Assembly: GCA_019239375.1 (NCBI GenBank)
Contig: JAFAZZ010000549.1
Location: forward strand, 1-32,919
DNA length: 32,919 nt
Direction: 5' to 3'
Source of the DNA: Solirubrobacterales bacterium
GTDB taxonomy: Bacteria; Actinomycetota; Thermoleophilia; Solirubrobacterales; Solirubrobacteraceae
Below the pieces are notes generated by a model that saw only the letters and a program-made list of their open reading frames with translations, did not search any database and had not been told where the DNA came from. This document shows, piece after piece, positions 20,503 through 27,082 of the stretch. A program made the position numbers and the translations under genes. The stretch's first letter is position 1. Each line of letters begins with the position of its first letter.

Positions 20503-20958
20503 CTAGAACCGTGCCGGGCAGGCCGAGTCGCTCTTGATCCGCGGGCTGATCTCGAGGAGCTCCACTCGCAGGCCGCTGATCGCGTTCCCCGCGCGCCGGA
20601 CCCGGACGCACTGGACGATCGGGAGCGAACCCGCGACATTCCACGCCACGCGCGCGGTGCCGAGCGTGCCGGCGACCGAGAAGCTGGTCGAGGGCTGGAG
20701 CTGGATGATTGACACGGTGCCCGGGTGCTGGAGCGTCGCCGCGACCTCCGTGGCGCGGCGCCGGCAGGCCGCGGTGGCCCGGCAGCCGGCGATGTCATCG
20801 ATGATCGCGCCCGTGGTCCCCTGTGCCTCCGCCCGGATCAGCGCGGTGATCGCGGATTGCTCGGCCGAGTTCGCGCTCAGCACCCTGGCCAGCAGCGCGC
20901 TGATCGCGAGGAAAGCGAGGATTGCGACGGCGATCGCGATGAAATACGAGCGGCGCAC
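20503..20958 (-). CDS. Membrane-anchored or secreted hypothetical protein
   Basis: 151 residues from an ATG. The N-terminus MRRSYF plus a hydrophobic helix (IAIAVAILAFLAISALLARVL) is an uncleaved signal anchor or signal peptide, with no lipobox. The extracytoplasmic part has paired cysteines (C59 and C65 in AGCRATAACRRR; two more near residues 118 and 147) that could form disulfides, and a strand-rich second half (TVSIIQLQPSTSFSVAGTLGTARVAWNVAG). No family recognised. It may share a transcript with the gene at 21037-21741, which lies 78 bases upstream on the same strand. Confidence 0.75.
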   Translation of the reverse strand: MRRSYFIAIAVAILAFLAISALLARVLSANSAEQSAITALIRAEAQGTTGAIIDDIAGCRATAACRRRATEVAATLQHPGTVSIIQLQPSTSFSVAGTLGTARVAWNVAGSLPIVQCVRVRRAGNAISGLRVELLEISPRIKSDSACPARF

Positions 20959-21036
20959 GCGCCGAAGCTAATCGCAGCCGCGTTCCCGGCCGCGCCTCGG
21001 CGGGCCACCGCGGCTCGGCCAGCGGTCGACTGCGGT

Positions 21037-21741
21037 CTACTCGCTCAGCTCGAGGAACCTCTCGACCGACGCCTCCTGATGGTCCAGCCGTTCGGCCAGG
21101 GCGCGCGCGTGGTCCGCGGCGGCCTCGAGGAAGTCCTCCACGCATCGCTCGGGATCGTCCGCCAACGGGTAGATGCGGATCACGTCCTGCTGCGCACACG
21201 CGATTCCCATCGGCGGCTTGCCCTCGGCCAGCGTGCGTGCCCCGCACACGGGAGTGACCAGCATGTGCGACTCGGGCGCGACCAATGCGGTGGGCAGGAG
21301 CCGGTGCGCCGGCAGGCGAACCGACAGCTCGATCGAATGGTCCACGGTCACCGCGCTGCCGAGCAGTTCGCAGAGCGGCTCGCGCCACACGTCGAGCACA
21401 ACATCGGCCCCGACGAGCGCGTCGCGCAGCGCCGTCGCCTGCTCGATGTACAGGCGCTCAGCATCGGCACGATCGTCGGCGTCGGCGAGGTCGAGGTCGC
21501 ACGGGACGCGCAGAAGCTCGTTCGCGGCGACCGTCGCGCCCGCGCCCCGGCTGCCGCGCGTGACATAGGTCTGGAGGGTCCCCAGGTCCCGTCGGCCATG
21601 GAAGATGACGGTCACCGACTGGCTGAGCGGAAGGCCCCCGACCTTTAGCGAGACGGCGACGGACGAGGAGTCATCCAGGAGCGCCTGCCGTAGCAGCTCT
21701 TCCGCTGAGCTCTTCCCTGGGCTTGAATCCTCTCCGAGCAT
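21037..21741 (-). CDS. Hypothetical cytoplasmic protein
   Basis: 234 residues from an ATG with a strong AGGAGG site immediately upstream. No membrane segment is visible. The sequence has a serine-rich start, a strand (SVAVSLKVGG), VTVIFHGRRDLGTLQTYVTRG, an acidic helix (DLDLADADDRADAERLYIEQATALRDAL) and a C-terminal part with two cysteines (VTPVCGARTLAEGKPPMGIACAQQ), ending in a charged helix (AADHARALAERLDHQEASVERFLELSE). I do not recognise a family. It is divergent from the DUF4235 gene across a 139-base gap that includes the AT-richest short stretch here (GGCTTAACTTTTACCCC, 21772-21788), a plausible promoter location. Confidence 0.75.
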   Translation of the reverse strand: MLGEDSSPGKSSAEELLRQALLDDSSSVAVSLKVGGLPLSQSVTVIFHGRRDLGTLQTYVTRGSRGAGATVAANELLRVPCDLDLADADDRADAERLYIEQATALRDALVGADVVLDVWREPLCELLGSAVTVDHSIELSVRLPAHRLLPTALVAPESHMLVTPVCGARTLAEGKPPMGIACAQQDVIRIYPLADDPERCVEDFLEAAADHARALAERLDHQEASVERFLELSE

Positions 21742-21856
21742 CTTCCTCCTGCTCCCAGTACATCAGCTACAAGGCTTAACTTTTACCCCATCAAGCAGCG
21801 AAAACTCGCGGGTTCGCTGATCTCTGTACACGCGGAGTCAAGACTCGCCGGGCGGG

Positions 21857-22852
21857 TTACCAGGTAGGCTCCATCGGGCCATGAAGATCCTCTACAAGCC
21901 GTTCGGGATCATCGCCGGGTTGATCGGCGCGCGAATCGCCACGGCAGTCTTCAAGGCGCTTTGGTCCCGCATCGACGAGGAAGCGCCACCGAAGCCGACA
22001 ACGGAGGAGGCAAGCTTCCCCAAGGTCGTCGGCGCCGCCATGCTGAGGGCGGCCACGATGGCCGGAATCGGCGCAGCCGTGGATCGCGCCGGCGCCCGGG
22101 CGTTTCACCACCTCACGGGGATCTGGCCGGGCGAGCGGCGACCAGAGGAGTGACACACCACCCGGCTGGGAGCGTCGGCCCGCGCCGGATCGGCGCTGGA
22201 TGGACCGTCGCGTCGGCCCGTAGGCCCAGGTGGCGCGGCGAGGCGGCTCCCCCGGGCCGCGGTGGCGTCTACTCCTGCGCCGGCGCCGTGCGCTCCGCCG
22301 CCGCCCGCGACGTCGTCTCCGCCGCGCCGCCCCCGACGTCGTCCCCGCCGGCGCCGCCCCCGACGTCGTCTCCGCCGGCGCCGCCCCCGACGTCGTCTCC
22401 GCCGGCGCCGCGCCCGACGTCGTCTCCGTCGGCGCGGGGCCGGCCACCCGCCACGGTTCGAGACCGTCCCGCAGCCACTCCGGCAGCGGCGTCTTGACCA
22501 CGGTGACGCGGTCCACGAGGACATGGCGGAGCCGTCCGTCCGCCACCAACTCGCCGACGCTATTGCTGGCTGTGTGATCGGTGAGCACGCTGGTGCTCCC
22601 GATGTGGGCAACGGCGATGGCGAGGGTCAGCTCGTCGTCGAAGCGGGCCGGCGTGCGGAAGCGCAGGCGCGCCTCGGCCAGCACGATGTCCACGCCACGA
22701 TCGAGCATCGCCTGGTAGCTCCCGCATGCCGCGCGCCATAGCTCGGTGATGCTCGTGTCGAAGTAGCTCAGGTAGTGGGCGTTGAACACGATTCCCTGAA
22801 GATCGCACTCGCCGTAGCGGACCCTGAGGGTGTGAACGAGCGGCTTGCCCAT
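21857..22852 (-). CDS. Acyl-CoA thioesterase (hotdog fold) with frameshifted C-terminal extension
   Basis: The first about 140 residues are a 4HBT/YbgC-type hotdog thioesterase: VRYGECDLQGIVFNAHYLSYFD with D17, LAEARLRFRTPARFDDELTLAIAV, IGSTSVLTDHTASN and RLRHVLVDRVTVVKTPLPEWLRDGL. It hydrolyses acyl-CoA esters. A 9-residue repeat (APAETTSGA) follows. One repeat copy is 26 instead of 27 bases, so the present frame turns into arginine-rich sequence and runs antisense through the whole DUF4235 gene to 21857. Restoring one G gives an end at TAG 22269 (ETTSRAAAERTAPAQE), a protein of about 194 residues, which I take as the intended product. The ATG at 22852 lies 7 bases after the DUF2384-like gene. 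Confidence 0.8.
   Translation of the reverse strand: MGKPLVHTLRVRYGECDLQGIVFNAHYLSYFDTSITELWRAACGSYQAMLDRGVDIVLAEARLRFRTPARFDDELTLAIAVAHIGSTSVLTDHTASNSVGELVADGRLRHVLVDRVTVVKTPLPEWLRDGLEPWRVAGPAPTETTSGAAPAETTSGAAPAETTSGAAPAGTTSGAARRRRRRGRRRSARRRRRSRRHRGPGEPPRRATWAYGPTRRSIQRRSGAGRRSQPGGVSLLWSPLARPDPREVVKRPGAGAIHGCADSGHRGRPQHGGADDLGEACLLRCRLRWRFLVDAGPKRLEDCRGDSRADQPGDDPERLVEDLHGPMEPTW
21881..22153 (+). CDS. DUF4235 family membrane protein
   Basis: 90 residues from an ATG (MKILYKPFGIIAGLIGARIATAVFKALW). This start matches DUF4235, a short actinobacterial membrane family. Two hydrophobic segments, about 4-27 and 48-68 (VVGAAMLRAATMAGIGAAVDRAG), are separated by a charged loop (DEEAPPKPTTEEASFPK). 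The function is unknown. It converges on the thioesterase gene; if that gene ends at its likely original stop (22269), 115 bases separate them. The nominal thioesterase frame runs antisense through it, and I consider the DUF4235 gene the real one in this stretch. Confidence 0.85.
   Translation: MKILYKPFGIIAGLIGARIATAVFKALWSRIDEEAPPKPTTEEASFPKVVGAAMLRAATMAGIGAAVDRAGARAFHHLTGIWPGERRPEE
22308..22441. repeat. 27-bp coding tandem repeat in the thioesterase 3' end, one unit shortened to 26 bp
   Basis: Unit starts (CGACGTCGT) lie at 22308, 22334, 22361, 22388 and 22415. Three intervals are 27 bases and one is 26. The short unit lacks one G in its CCGCCGGCGCCG tract. Each full unit encodes nine residues. 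The missing base shifts the reading frame of everything downstream. Confidence 0.88.
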
Positions 22853-22859
22853 GTCGCGC

Positions 22860-23252
22860 TCAGCGGCCGCCCTTGAGGACGAACCCGCGCTCCGCGAGTG
22901 CGGCCAGCGCGTCCTCGAACGCGGCGAAGTCGCGCCTCAGGAGCGCCTCGATCGGCCGGCCACCGGGCCCAGGTGCCCGGACCCAGCGCCTGAGCATGAC
23001 AGAGCCGGCGCGCTCGGAGGCCTCGGCGAGAAGGTCGAGCAGGATCGGGAGCTCGGACCGGTGGTCGAGCTGGCCGGAGAGGAGCATGAGCGCGTCGACG
23101 TCGAGCACGCGACACAACTCGTCCTCGCTCAGTCCGAGCAGCTCCATCAGGCGCGCAGCGCGAGCGCTCTGGATGCCGCGCCCGAGTTGCGGATCGTCGC
23201 GCCCGAGTTGCGGATCCTCGCGCCCGAGTTGCGGATCGTCGCGCTCTCCCAT
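22860..23252 (-). CDS. DUF2384-like (MbcA/ParS/Xre antitoxin-type) domain protein with N-terminal heptad repeat
   Basis: 130 residues from an ATG. The N-terminus has three copies of a 7-residue repeat (DDPQLGR). Then an HTH-like helix set appears (LMELLGLSEDELCRVLDVDALMLLSGQLDHRSE). The end is a helix-strand region similar to the toxin-binding domain of MbcA/ParS antitoxins: SVMLRRWVRAPGPGGRPIEALLRRDFAAFEDALAALAERG, where W-x-x-x-P-x-x-x-x-G-G-x-x-P-x-x-L-L is the family-like pattern. No RES-type toxin gene is next to it; the neighbours are prs (25 bases upstream) and the thioesterase (7 bases downstream). The assignment is by pattern and is moderate. A downstream start after the repeats (MELLGLSED) is possible. 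Confidence 0.7.
   Translation of the reverse strand: MGERDDPQLGREDPQLGRDDPQLGRGIQSARAARLMELLGLSEDELCRVLDVDALMLLSGQLDHRSELPILLDLLAEASERAGSVMLRRWVRAPGPGGRPIEALLRRDFAAFEDALAALAERGFVLKGGR
23178..23240. repeat. 21-bp coding tandem repeat, three copies
   Basis: Units at 23178, 23199 and 23220 (core GCGCCCGAGTTGCGGATC) differ at one base. Each codes seven residues at the N-terminus of the DUF2384-like protein, so the frame is kept. Copy number could vary without breaking the gene. Confidence 0.9.
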
Positions 23253-23277
23253 TGGGCAGGCCCCGCTGCGGGCGAAG

Positions 23278-24297
23278 TCAGAACAGCTGGTTCTCGCCGC
23301 CGAACACGTCGCTCACCGATCCGTCTGTGAAGATCTGGCGGATCGAGCTCGTGAGCAGGTCCGCGCACGAGAGGACGCGGACGTTGTCCGGCGCGCCCGC
23401 CGGCAGCGGGATGGTGTCGGTCACGACGATCTCCTGCAGCCGCGCGGCCCGAAGCTGCTCCCACGGCTCCCCCGAGAACACGCCGTGGGTGGCGGCGGCG
23501 TACACACGGCGAGCGCCGGCGTCGTACACAGCCTCGGCGGCGGCCCTCAGCGTCCCCGCGGTGTCAATGATGTCGTCGACGAGCACCGCGTTCTTGCCGC
23601 GCACGTCACCTATCACGTAGCCGATCTCCGCCACCTGCTGATTGGGACGCTCCTTGTTGAGGATGGCCAGATCGGCTCCGATCTTCGACGCGAACTGCTT
23701 GTTCAGCTTCACCCGGCCAGCATCCGGCGCGACTACTACGAGATCGTCGAGGCCAAGGTCTTGGAAGTACTGGGTGAGGATGAAAAGGGCCGTCATGTGG
23801 TCGCACGGCTTCTGGAAGAAGCCCTGGATCTGCCCTTGGTGCAGGTCCATCGTGAGCATCCGGTCCATCCCGGCTGACTCAAGCATCCGGGCCACCATTC
23901 GGGCGCTGATCGGCTCGCGCGGGCGGGACTTCTTGTCCTGGCGCGAGTATCCGTACCAGGGGGTAACCGCGATCACCCGATGAGCCGAGCCGCCAACCGC
24001 GGCGTCGAGCATCACCATCAACTCCATCAGCGCATCGTTGGCGCTCAGGCCAGTGTCCGGATTGCCGCAAGTGGGCTGCACGATGAATACGTCCGCACCA
24101 CGCACCGATTGGTCATAGCGGCAGTAGACCTCGCCGTTGGTGAACGTCTTGAGCGTCACGCTGCCCAGCTCGACGCCCAGTTTCGAGGCGATGCGGGCGG
24201 CGAGATTCGGGTTCGCGCGCCCGGAGAAAAGCATCAGCCGCTTGCGGTAGTCCAACTCGAGCTCGCTCGGGGCGGGACTCGTCTCCAGCAGGCTCAT
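23278..24297 (-). CDS. prs: Ribose-phosphate pyrophosphokinase (PRPP synthetase)
   Basis: 339 residues, ATG start, class I type. It makes PRPP from ribose 5-phosphate and ATP for purine, pyrimidine, histidine, tryptophan and NAD synthesis, and in actinobacteria for the arabinose donor pathway. Landmarks are LFSGRANPNLA (about 24-34), FTNGEVYCRYDQSVRG, VTPWYGYSRQDKKSRPREPI (flexible loop), DLHQGQIQGFF at 151-161 (metal and nucleotide site), VAPDAGRVK and the PRPP loop VLVDDIIDTAGTL at 238-250. It lies 114 bases downstream of glmU, as in many Gram-positive genomes. The extra 20 N-terminal residues (SLLETSPAPSELELDYRKR) precede the usual core. Confidence 0.97.
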   Translation of the reverse strand: MSLLETSPAPSELELDYRKRLMLFSGRANPNLAARIASKLGVELGSVTLKTFTNGEVYCRYDQSVRGADVFIVQPTCGNPDTGLSANDALMELMVMLDAAVGGSAHRVIAVTPWYGYSRQDKKSRPREPISARMVARMLESAGMDRMLTMDLHQGQIQGFFQKPCDHMTALFILTQYFQDLGLDDLVVVAPDAGRVKLNKQFASKIGADLAILNKERPNQQVAEIGYVIGDVRGKNAVLVDDIIDTAGTLRAAAEAVYDAGARRVYAAATHGVFSGEPWEQLRAARLQEIVVTDTIPLPAGAPDNVRVLSCADLLTSSIRQIFTDGSVSDVFGGENQLF

Positions 24298-24411
24298 GGT
24301 GGCGTCGAGTGTACGTCCGAGAGGGGACAGAAGGTCTGGTCTGGAGTGCTCCGACGGGACGGATTTTGTCGCATCGCTCTCACCCCGGCCAGCGCGCTGC
24401 GGTACACATTG

Positions 24412-25845
24412 TCACCGGTCGCCGGGCTCACCCGCCGGATTCTTACCCTTCTCTTCTGGCTTGCGCTCGCCCGAATCCCGCTGCTTGCGACGTTCGATGT
24501 AGCCCTCAATGGTCCGCTGGCGGGCGCGAGCGATTCCCAGCGCACCGTCCGGGATGTCGTCGGTGATCACCGAGCCCGCCGCGGTGTATGCCCCGTCGCC
24601 CATGCTGACCGGCGCCACGAACATGGTGTCGACGCCCACGAACGCGCCGGCGCCGATATGCGTCCGGTTCTTGTTCTTCCCGTCGTAGTTCGCCGTGATC
24701 GAGCCCGCGCCGATGTTCGTCCGCTCGCCGATGTCGGTATCGCCGATGTAGGACAGGTGCGGCACCTTGGCGCCGACACCGATGTCGGAGTTCTTGATCT
24801 CGACGAACGCTCCTGCCTTCGCGCCCTCCCGGAGAAGGGCACCGGGGCGCAGGAAGCTGAATGGCCCGACGCTGGCGCCCTCCCCCACGTCGGCGCCGTG
24901 CAGGTAAGAGTGGACGACCGTGGCCCGTGCGCCGACCTGCGCGTCGATCAGCGTGCTGAGCGGTCCGATCCGCGCACCGCGACCAATCTGCGTCGCCCCG
25001 TGCAGGCTGGTGAACGGCGCGATCACCGCGTCCTGGCCGATCTCGACGTCGACGTCGATGACGGTGGCGGCAGGGTCGACGATCGTCACCCCCGCCAGCA
25101 TGTGGCGCTCGTGGATCCGCCGCTGAGCGATCGCTCGCACGGCCGCCAGCTGTGCACGGTCGTTTACCCCCAACTCGCTGGCGTCCGCGATCTCGTGCGC
25201 CGTGACGCTCCGCTCGTGCGCCCGGATGGCGGGCACCACGTCGGGCAGGTACAGCTCCCCCTGCGCGTTGTGGGCCTGGACCTCCTCGAGCGCAGTCAGC
25301 AGCGCCGCACCGTCGAAGGCGTAGATGCCTGTGCTGATCTCCCGGATGTGCAGCTCGAGCTCGGTCGCGTCGCCCGGCGCCTTGGTCTCGACCACCCGCT
25401 CCACCGTTCCGTCGGGCGCCCGCACCACCCGGCCATATCCGCTCGGGTCATCCAGCACCGCCGTGGCGAGCGTGGCCGCCGCGCCGGATCGAGCGTGCGC
25501 CTCCGCAAGTCCCCGCAGCGTCTCGGCCGTGATCAGCGGGTGGTCGCCGTTCAGCACGATCACCGTGCCGCCCGGGTCGATGTGCTGCGCCGCCGATTTC
25601 ACCGCGTCCGCCGTGCCCCGCGGCTCCTGCTGCACGGCGGTCGTCACCTGTCCGTCGAGTGAGCTCGCAAGCGGGCGATCCGGCCCCTCCACCACCACTA
25701 TCTCGCCGGCGCCGGCGGCCCGTGCCGCCGCTACGGGCCATGCGATGATCGCTCGCCCACACACTTCGTGCAGCAGCTTCGGGGTCTCGGAGCGCATCCG
25801 CGTTCCCTGCCCGGCGGCAAGAATGACGACGACCGGCGCGGCCAC
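24412..25845 (-). CDS. glmU: Bifunctional GlmU: N-acetylglucosamine-1-phosphate uridyltransferase / glucosamine-1-phosphate acetyltransferase
   Basis: 477 residues, GTG start. It makes UDP-GlcNAc, the precursor of peptidoglycan and wall polymers. The N-terminal pyrophosphorylase domain (about 1-230) has the signature LAAGQGTRMRSETPKLLHEVCG, QQEPRGTADAV, LNGDHPLI and the metal-site region near GVNDRAQL. The C-terminal left-handed beta helix (about 240-440) shows hexapeptide repeats and the acetyltransferase residues in FLRPGALL, FVEIKNSDIG, PHLSYIGD and GAGSITANYDGKNKNRTHIG. A charged lysine-rich tail follows. It heads the glmU-prs run. The upstream 5' region holds an imperfect hairpin (AAGCCAGG 25888-25895 with CCTGGCTT 25909-25916); otherwise nothing is evident between 25846 and the tRNA. 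Confidence 0.97.
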   Translation of the reverse strand: MAAPVVVILAAGQGTRMRSETPKLLHEVCGRAIIAWPVAAARAAGAGEIVVVEGPDRPLASSLDGQVTTAVQQEPRGTADAVKSAAQHIDPGGTVIVLNGDHPLITAETLRGLAEAHARSGAAATLATAVLDDPSGYGRVVRAPDGTVERVVETKAPGDATELELHIREISTGIYAFDGAALLTALEEVQAHNAQGELYLPDVVPAIRAHERSVTAHEIADASELGVNDRAQLAAVRAIAQRRIHERHMLAGVTIVDPAATVIDVDVEIGQDAVIAPFTSLHGATQIGRGARIGPLSTLIDAQVGARATVVHSYLHGADVGEGASVGPFSFLRPGALLREGAKAGAFVEIKNSDIGVGAKVPHLSYIGDTDIGERTNIGAGSITANYDGKNKNRTHIGAGAFVGVDTMFVAPVSMGDGAYTAAGSVITDDIPDGALGIARARQRTIEGYIERRKQRDSGERKPEEKGKNPAGEPGDR

Positions 25846-26083
25846 GCCAGGATCGTAGGCGATCTGGCGGGGTGCGGCAGGGCGGGGAAGCCAGGTCGCG
25901 CCACGGGGCCTGGCTTGTCGCAGTGCCAGCGCGATCGCCCGAGAGGCGCGCCGATGCTATGGCTGGATCGCCGCGGCCTCCGGGGGACGGATTCAGTTTG
26001 CGTGGGGCAAGGTGGAGAGCGCTCGCGACAGGCGCCGCTTGAGGTTGTACATACCGAGCGGACGGGAAAGCGCGCCGTGTACG

Positions 26084-26102
26084 TCTTTCGGAGAGCCGAA
26101 GA
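26084..26102 (-). terminator. Hairpin at the tRNA-Gln 3' end
   Basis: On the minus strand TCTTCGG pairs with CCGAAAGA (one bulged base) around CTCT, starting right after the tRNA discriminator base. A T-run is lacking. It could terminate or mark 3' processing of the tRNA transcript. Confidence 0.4.
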
Positions 26103-26173
26103 CTGGGGAGCCCGGATTCGAACCGGGACACACGGCTCCAAAGGCCGGGGTGCTGCCGTTACACCACTCCCCA
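26103..26173 (-). tRNA. tRNA-Gln (anticodon TTG)
   Basis: The minus strand folds as a complete cloverleaf. The acceptor is TGGGGAG with CTCCCCA (26167-26173 with 26104-26110) and the discriminator is G at 26103. The anticodon stem GGC/GCC encloses the loop CTTTGGA, giving anticodon TTG. The T arm is CCCGG TTCGAAT CCGGG. The U1-A72 pair and G73 are known tRNA-Gln identity elements and support the call. No CCA is encoded; the next bases are TC. It lies about 257 bases upstream of glmU on the same strand. Confidence 0.96.
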
Positions 26174-26204
26174 GTAAGGCCGAAGTCACGTTACCTCATC
26201 TCCC

Positions 26205-26230
26205 CGCGAACCCAACGCGCGAACCCAACG
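26205..26230. repeat. 13-bp tandem direct repeat upstream of tRNA-Gln
   Basis: CGCGAACCCAACG occurs twice without a gap (26205-26217, 26218-26230), about 32-57 bases upstream of the tRNA 5' end on the transcribed strand. It covers the place where the -35 element should be. The rest of 26174-26401 shows nothing I can support. Confidence 0.7.
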
Positions 26231-26401
26231 GGCGAATCCCTAGGCTGGGCTACTGCGACACCAGGCAACTGTACGCGTCACGATGAGCCACATGGAAAAC
26301 CGGATGGCGCCGGAATCATCGGTCCGATCGATCCGACGCGTACGCCACGCGGTATCAGCCTGACTGGACTGAGCGCGGTAGAACGCGCGGAGGCGAAGGT
26401 C

Positions 26402-27061
26402 TCAGTGCCGCCCGCGCAGGATCACCGCAACATCATCGGGCAGCAGCGGATCGGCCAGGGCCGCGCGCACGTCGGCAGGCCGGTGAAGCGCACGCTCGGC
26501 GCGCAGGATTCCCACCTCGAAGCCGACGTCGCGGATCGCGGCACCAGCCACCGCCATCGCATCACCCCGCCACGCCTGCTCGGGCAATGCGAACAACTCG
26601 GGCAGGGGTCGCGCGATCCCGACCAGGTAAAGGCCCCCGTCGACCGCGGGCCCGAACACCACGTCGCACCCGCAACCAAGATCCTCAAGCGCCCCCTTTG
26701 CGTGCGCGACGCGAAAGCGCGGCAGGTCGGGCCAGATGATCAGCAGCGGGCCGCCGCTGCGGGCCAACACACGAGCCGACGCGTCGGACAGCCGGCCCGT
26801 GATCCCCTCGCCGTTCTGGGGGAACATCACGGCGTCCGCCCCGACCAGCCGGCGTAGCTCGCCGCCCGCGTCGGGAGGGTCATGGGCGACGGCCACAACG
26901 CCGGCGCCGATCTTGCGCGCCCAGGCCGCCGCATGGGCGATCAACTTAGCCTGGAGCTCGCGGCAGCCCTCGCGCCCGAGCAGGGGCTCGAGCGCGCGCC
27001 GGACCTCTCCGGCGCGCGGCGCCCGCGCCATGATCAGCACCGCCGGCGCCTGCCGGTTCAT
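26402..27061 (-). CDS. DUF2064 / TIGR04282-type glycosyltransferase-like protein
   Basis: About 219 residues from the ATG at 27061, preceded by GGGTAGGG; a GTG three codons upstream is an alternative. The fold is GT-A-like: VLIMARAPRAGEVRRALEPLLG at the start corresponds to the family motif A-k-a-P-x-x-G-x-v-K-T-R-L. Later come PLLIIWPDLPRF (usually a G-x-D-x-P nucleotide site) and VVFGPAVDGGLYLVGI, the conserved D-G-G-x-Y-L-x-G motif. The K-T-R-L motif is changed to R-R-A-L and the expected D-x-P is only partly kept, so nucleotide binding may differ. It is the last gene of a same-strand run behind the PucR-type regulator, 21 bases away. Confidence 0.82.
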   Translation of the reverse strand: MNRQAPAVLIMARAPRAGEVRRALEPLLGREGCRELQAKLIAHAAAWARKIGAGVVAVAHDPPDAGGELRRLVGADAVMFPQNGEGITGRLSDASARVLARSGGPLLIIWPDLPRFRVAHAKGALEDLGCGCDVVFGPAVDGGLYLVGIARPLPELFALPEQAWRGDAMAVAGAAIRDVGFEVGILRAERALHRPADVRAALADPLLPDDVAVILRGRH

Positions 27062-27082
27062 CGCGTGCACCCTACCCTGGGA

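Noticed and set aside
22269-22478. Small Gly/Asp-repeat protein on the minus strand
   Set aside because: It is the frame the thioesterase would continue in if the missing repeat base were restored; upstream of the repeat it is out of frame with the enzyme, so it is not a separate gene.
22860-24297. A complete toxin-antitoxin module around the DUF2384-like gene
   Set aside because: No RES-domain or other toxin-like gene is adjacent; the neighbours are prs and a thioesterase, both housekeeping types.
23980-25662. 560-codon plus-strand open frame opposite glmU and prs
   Set aside because: It is antisense to two well-supported enzymes, is rich in Arg/His/Asp and has no recognisable motifs: a high-GC shadow frame. 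The same applies to long plus-strand frames at 2823-4328, 4329-5876, 11050-11868 and 13973-14827.
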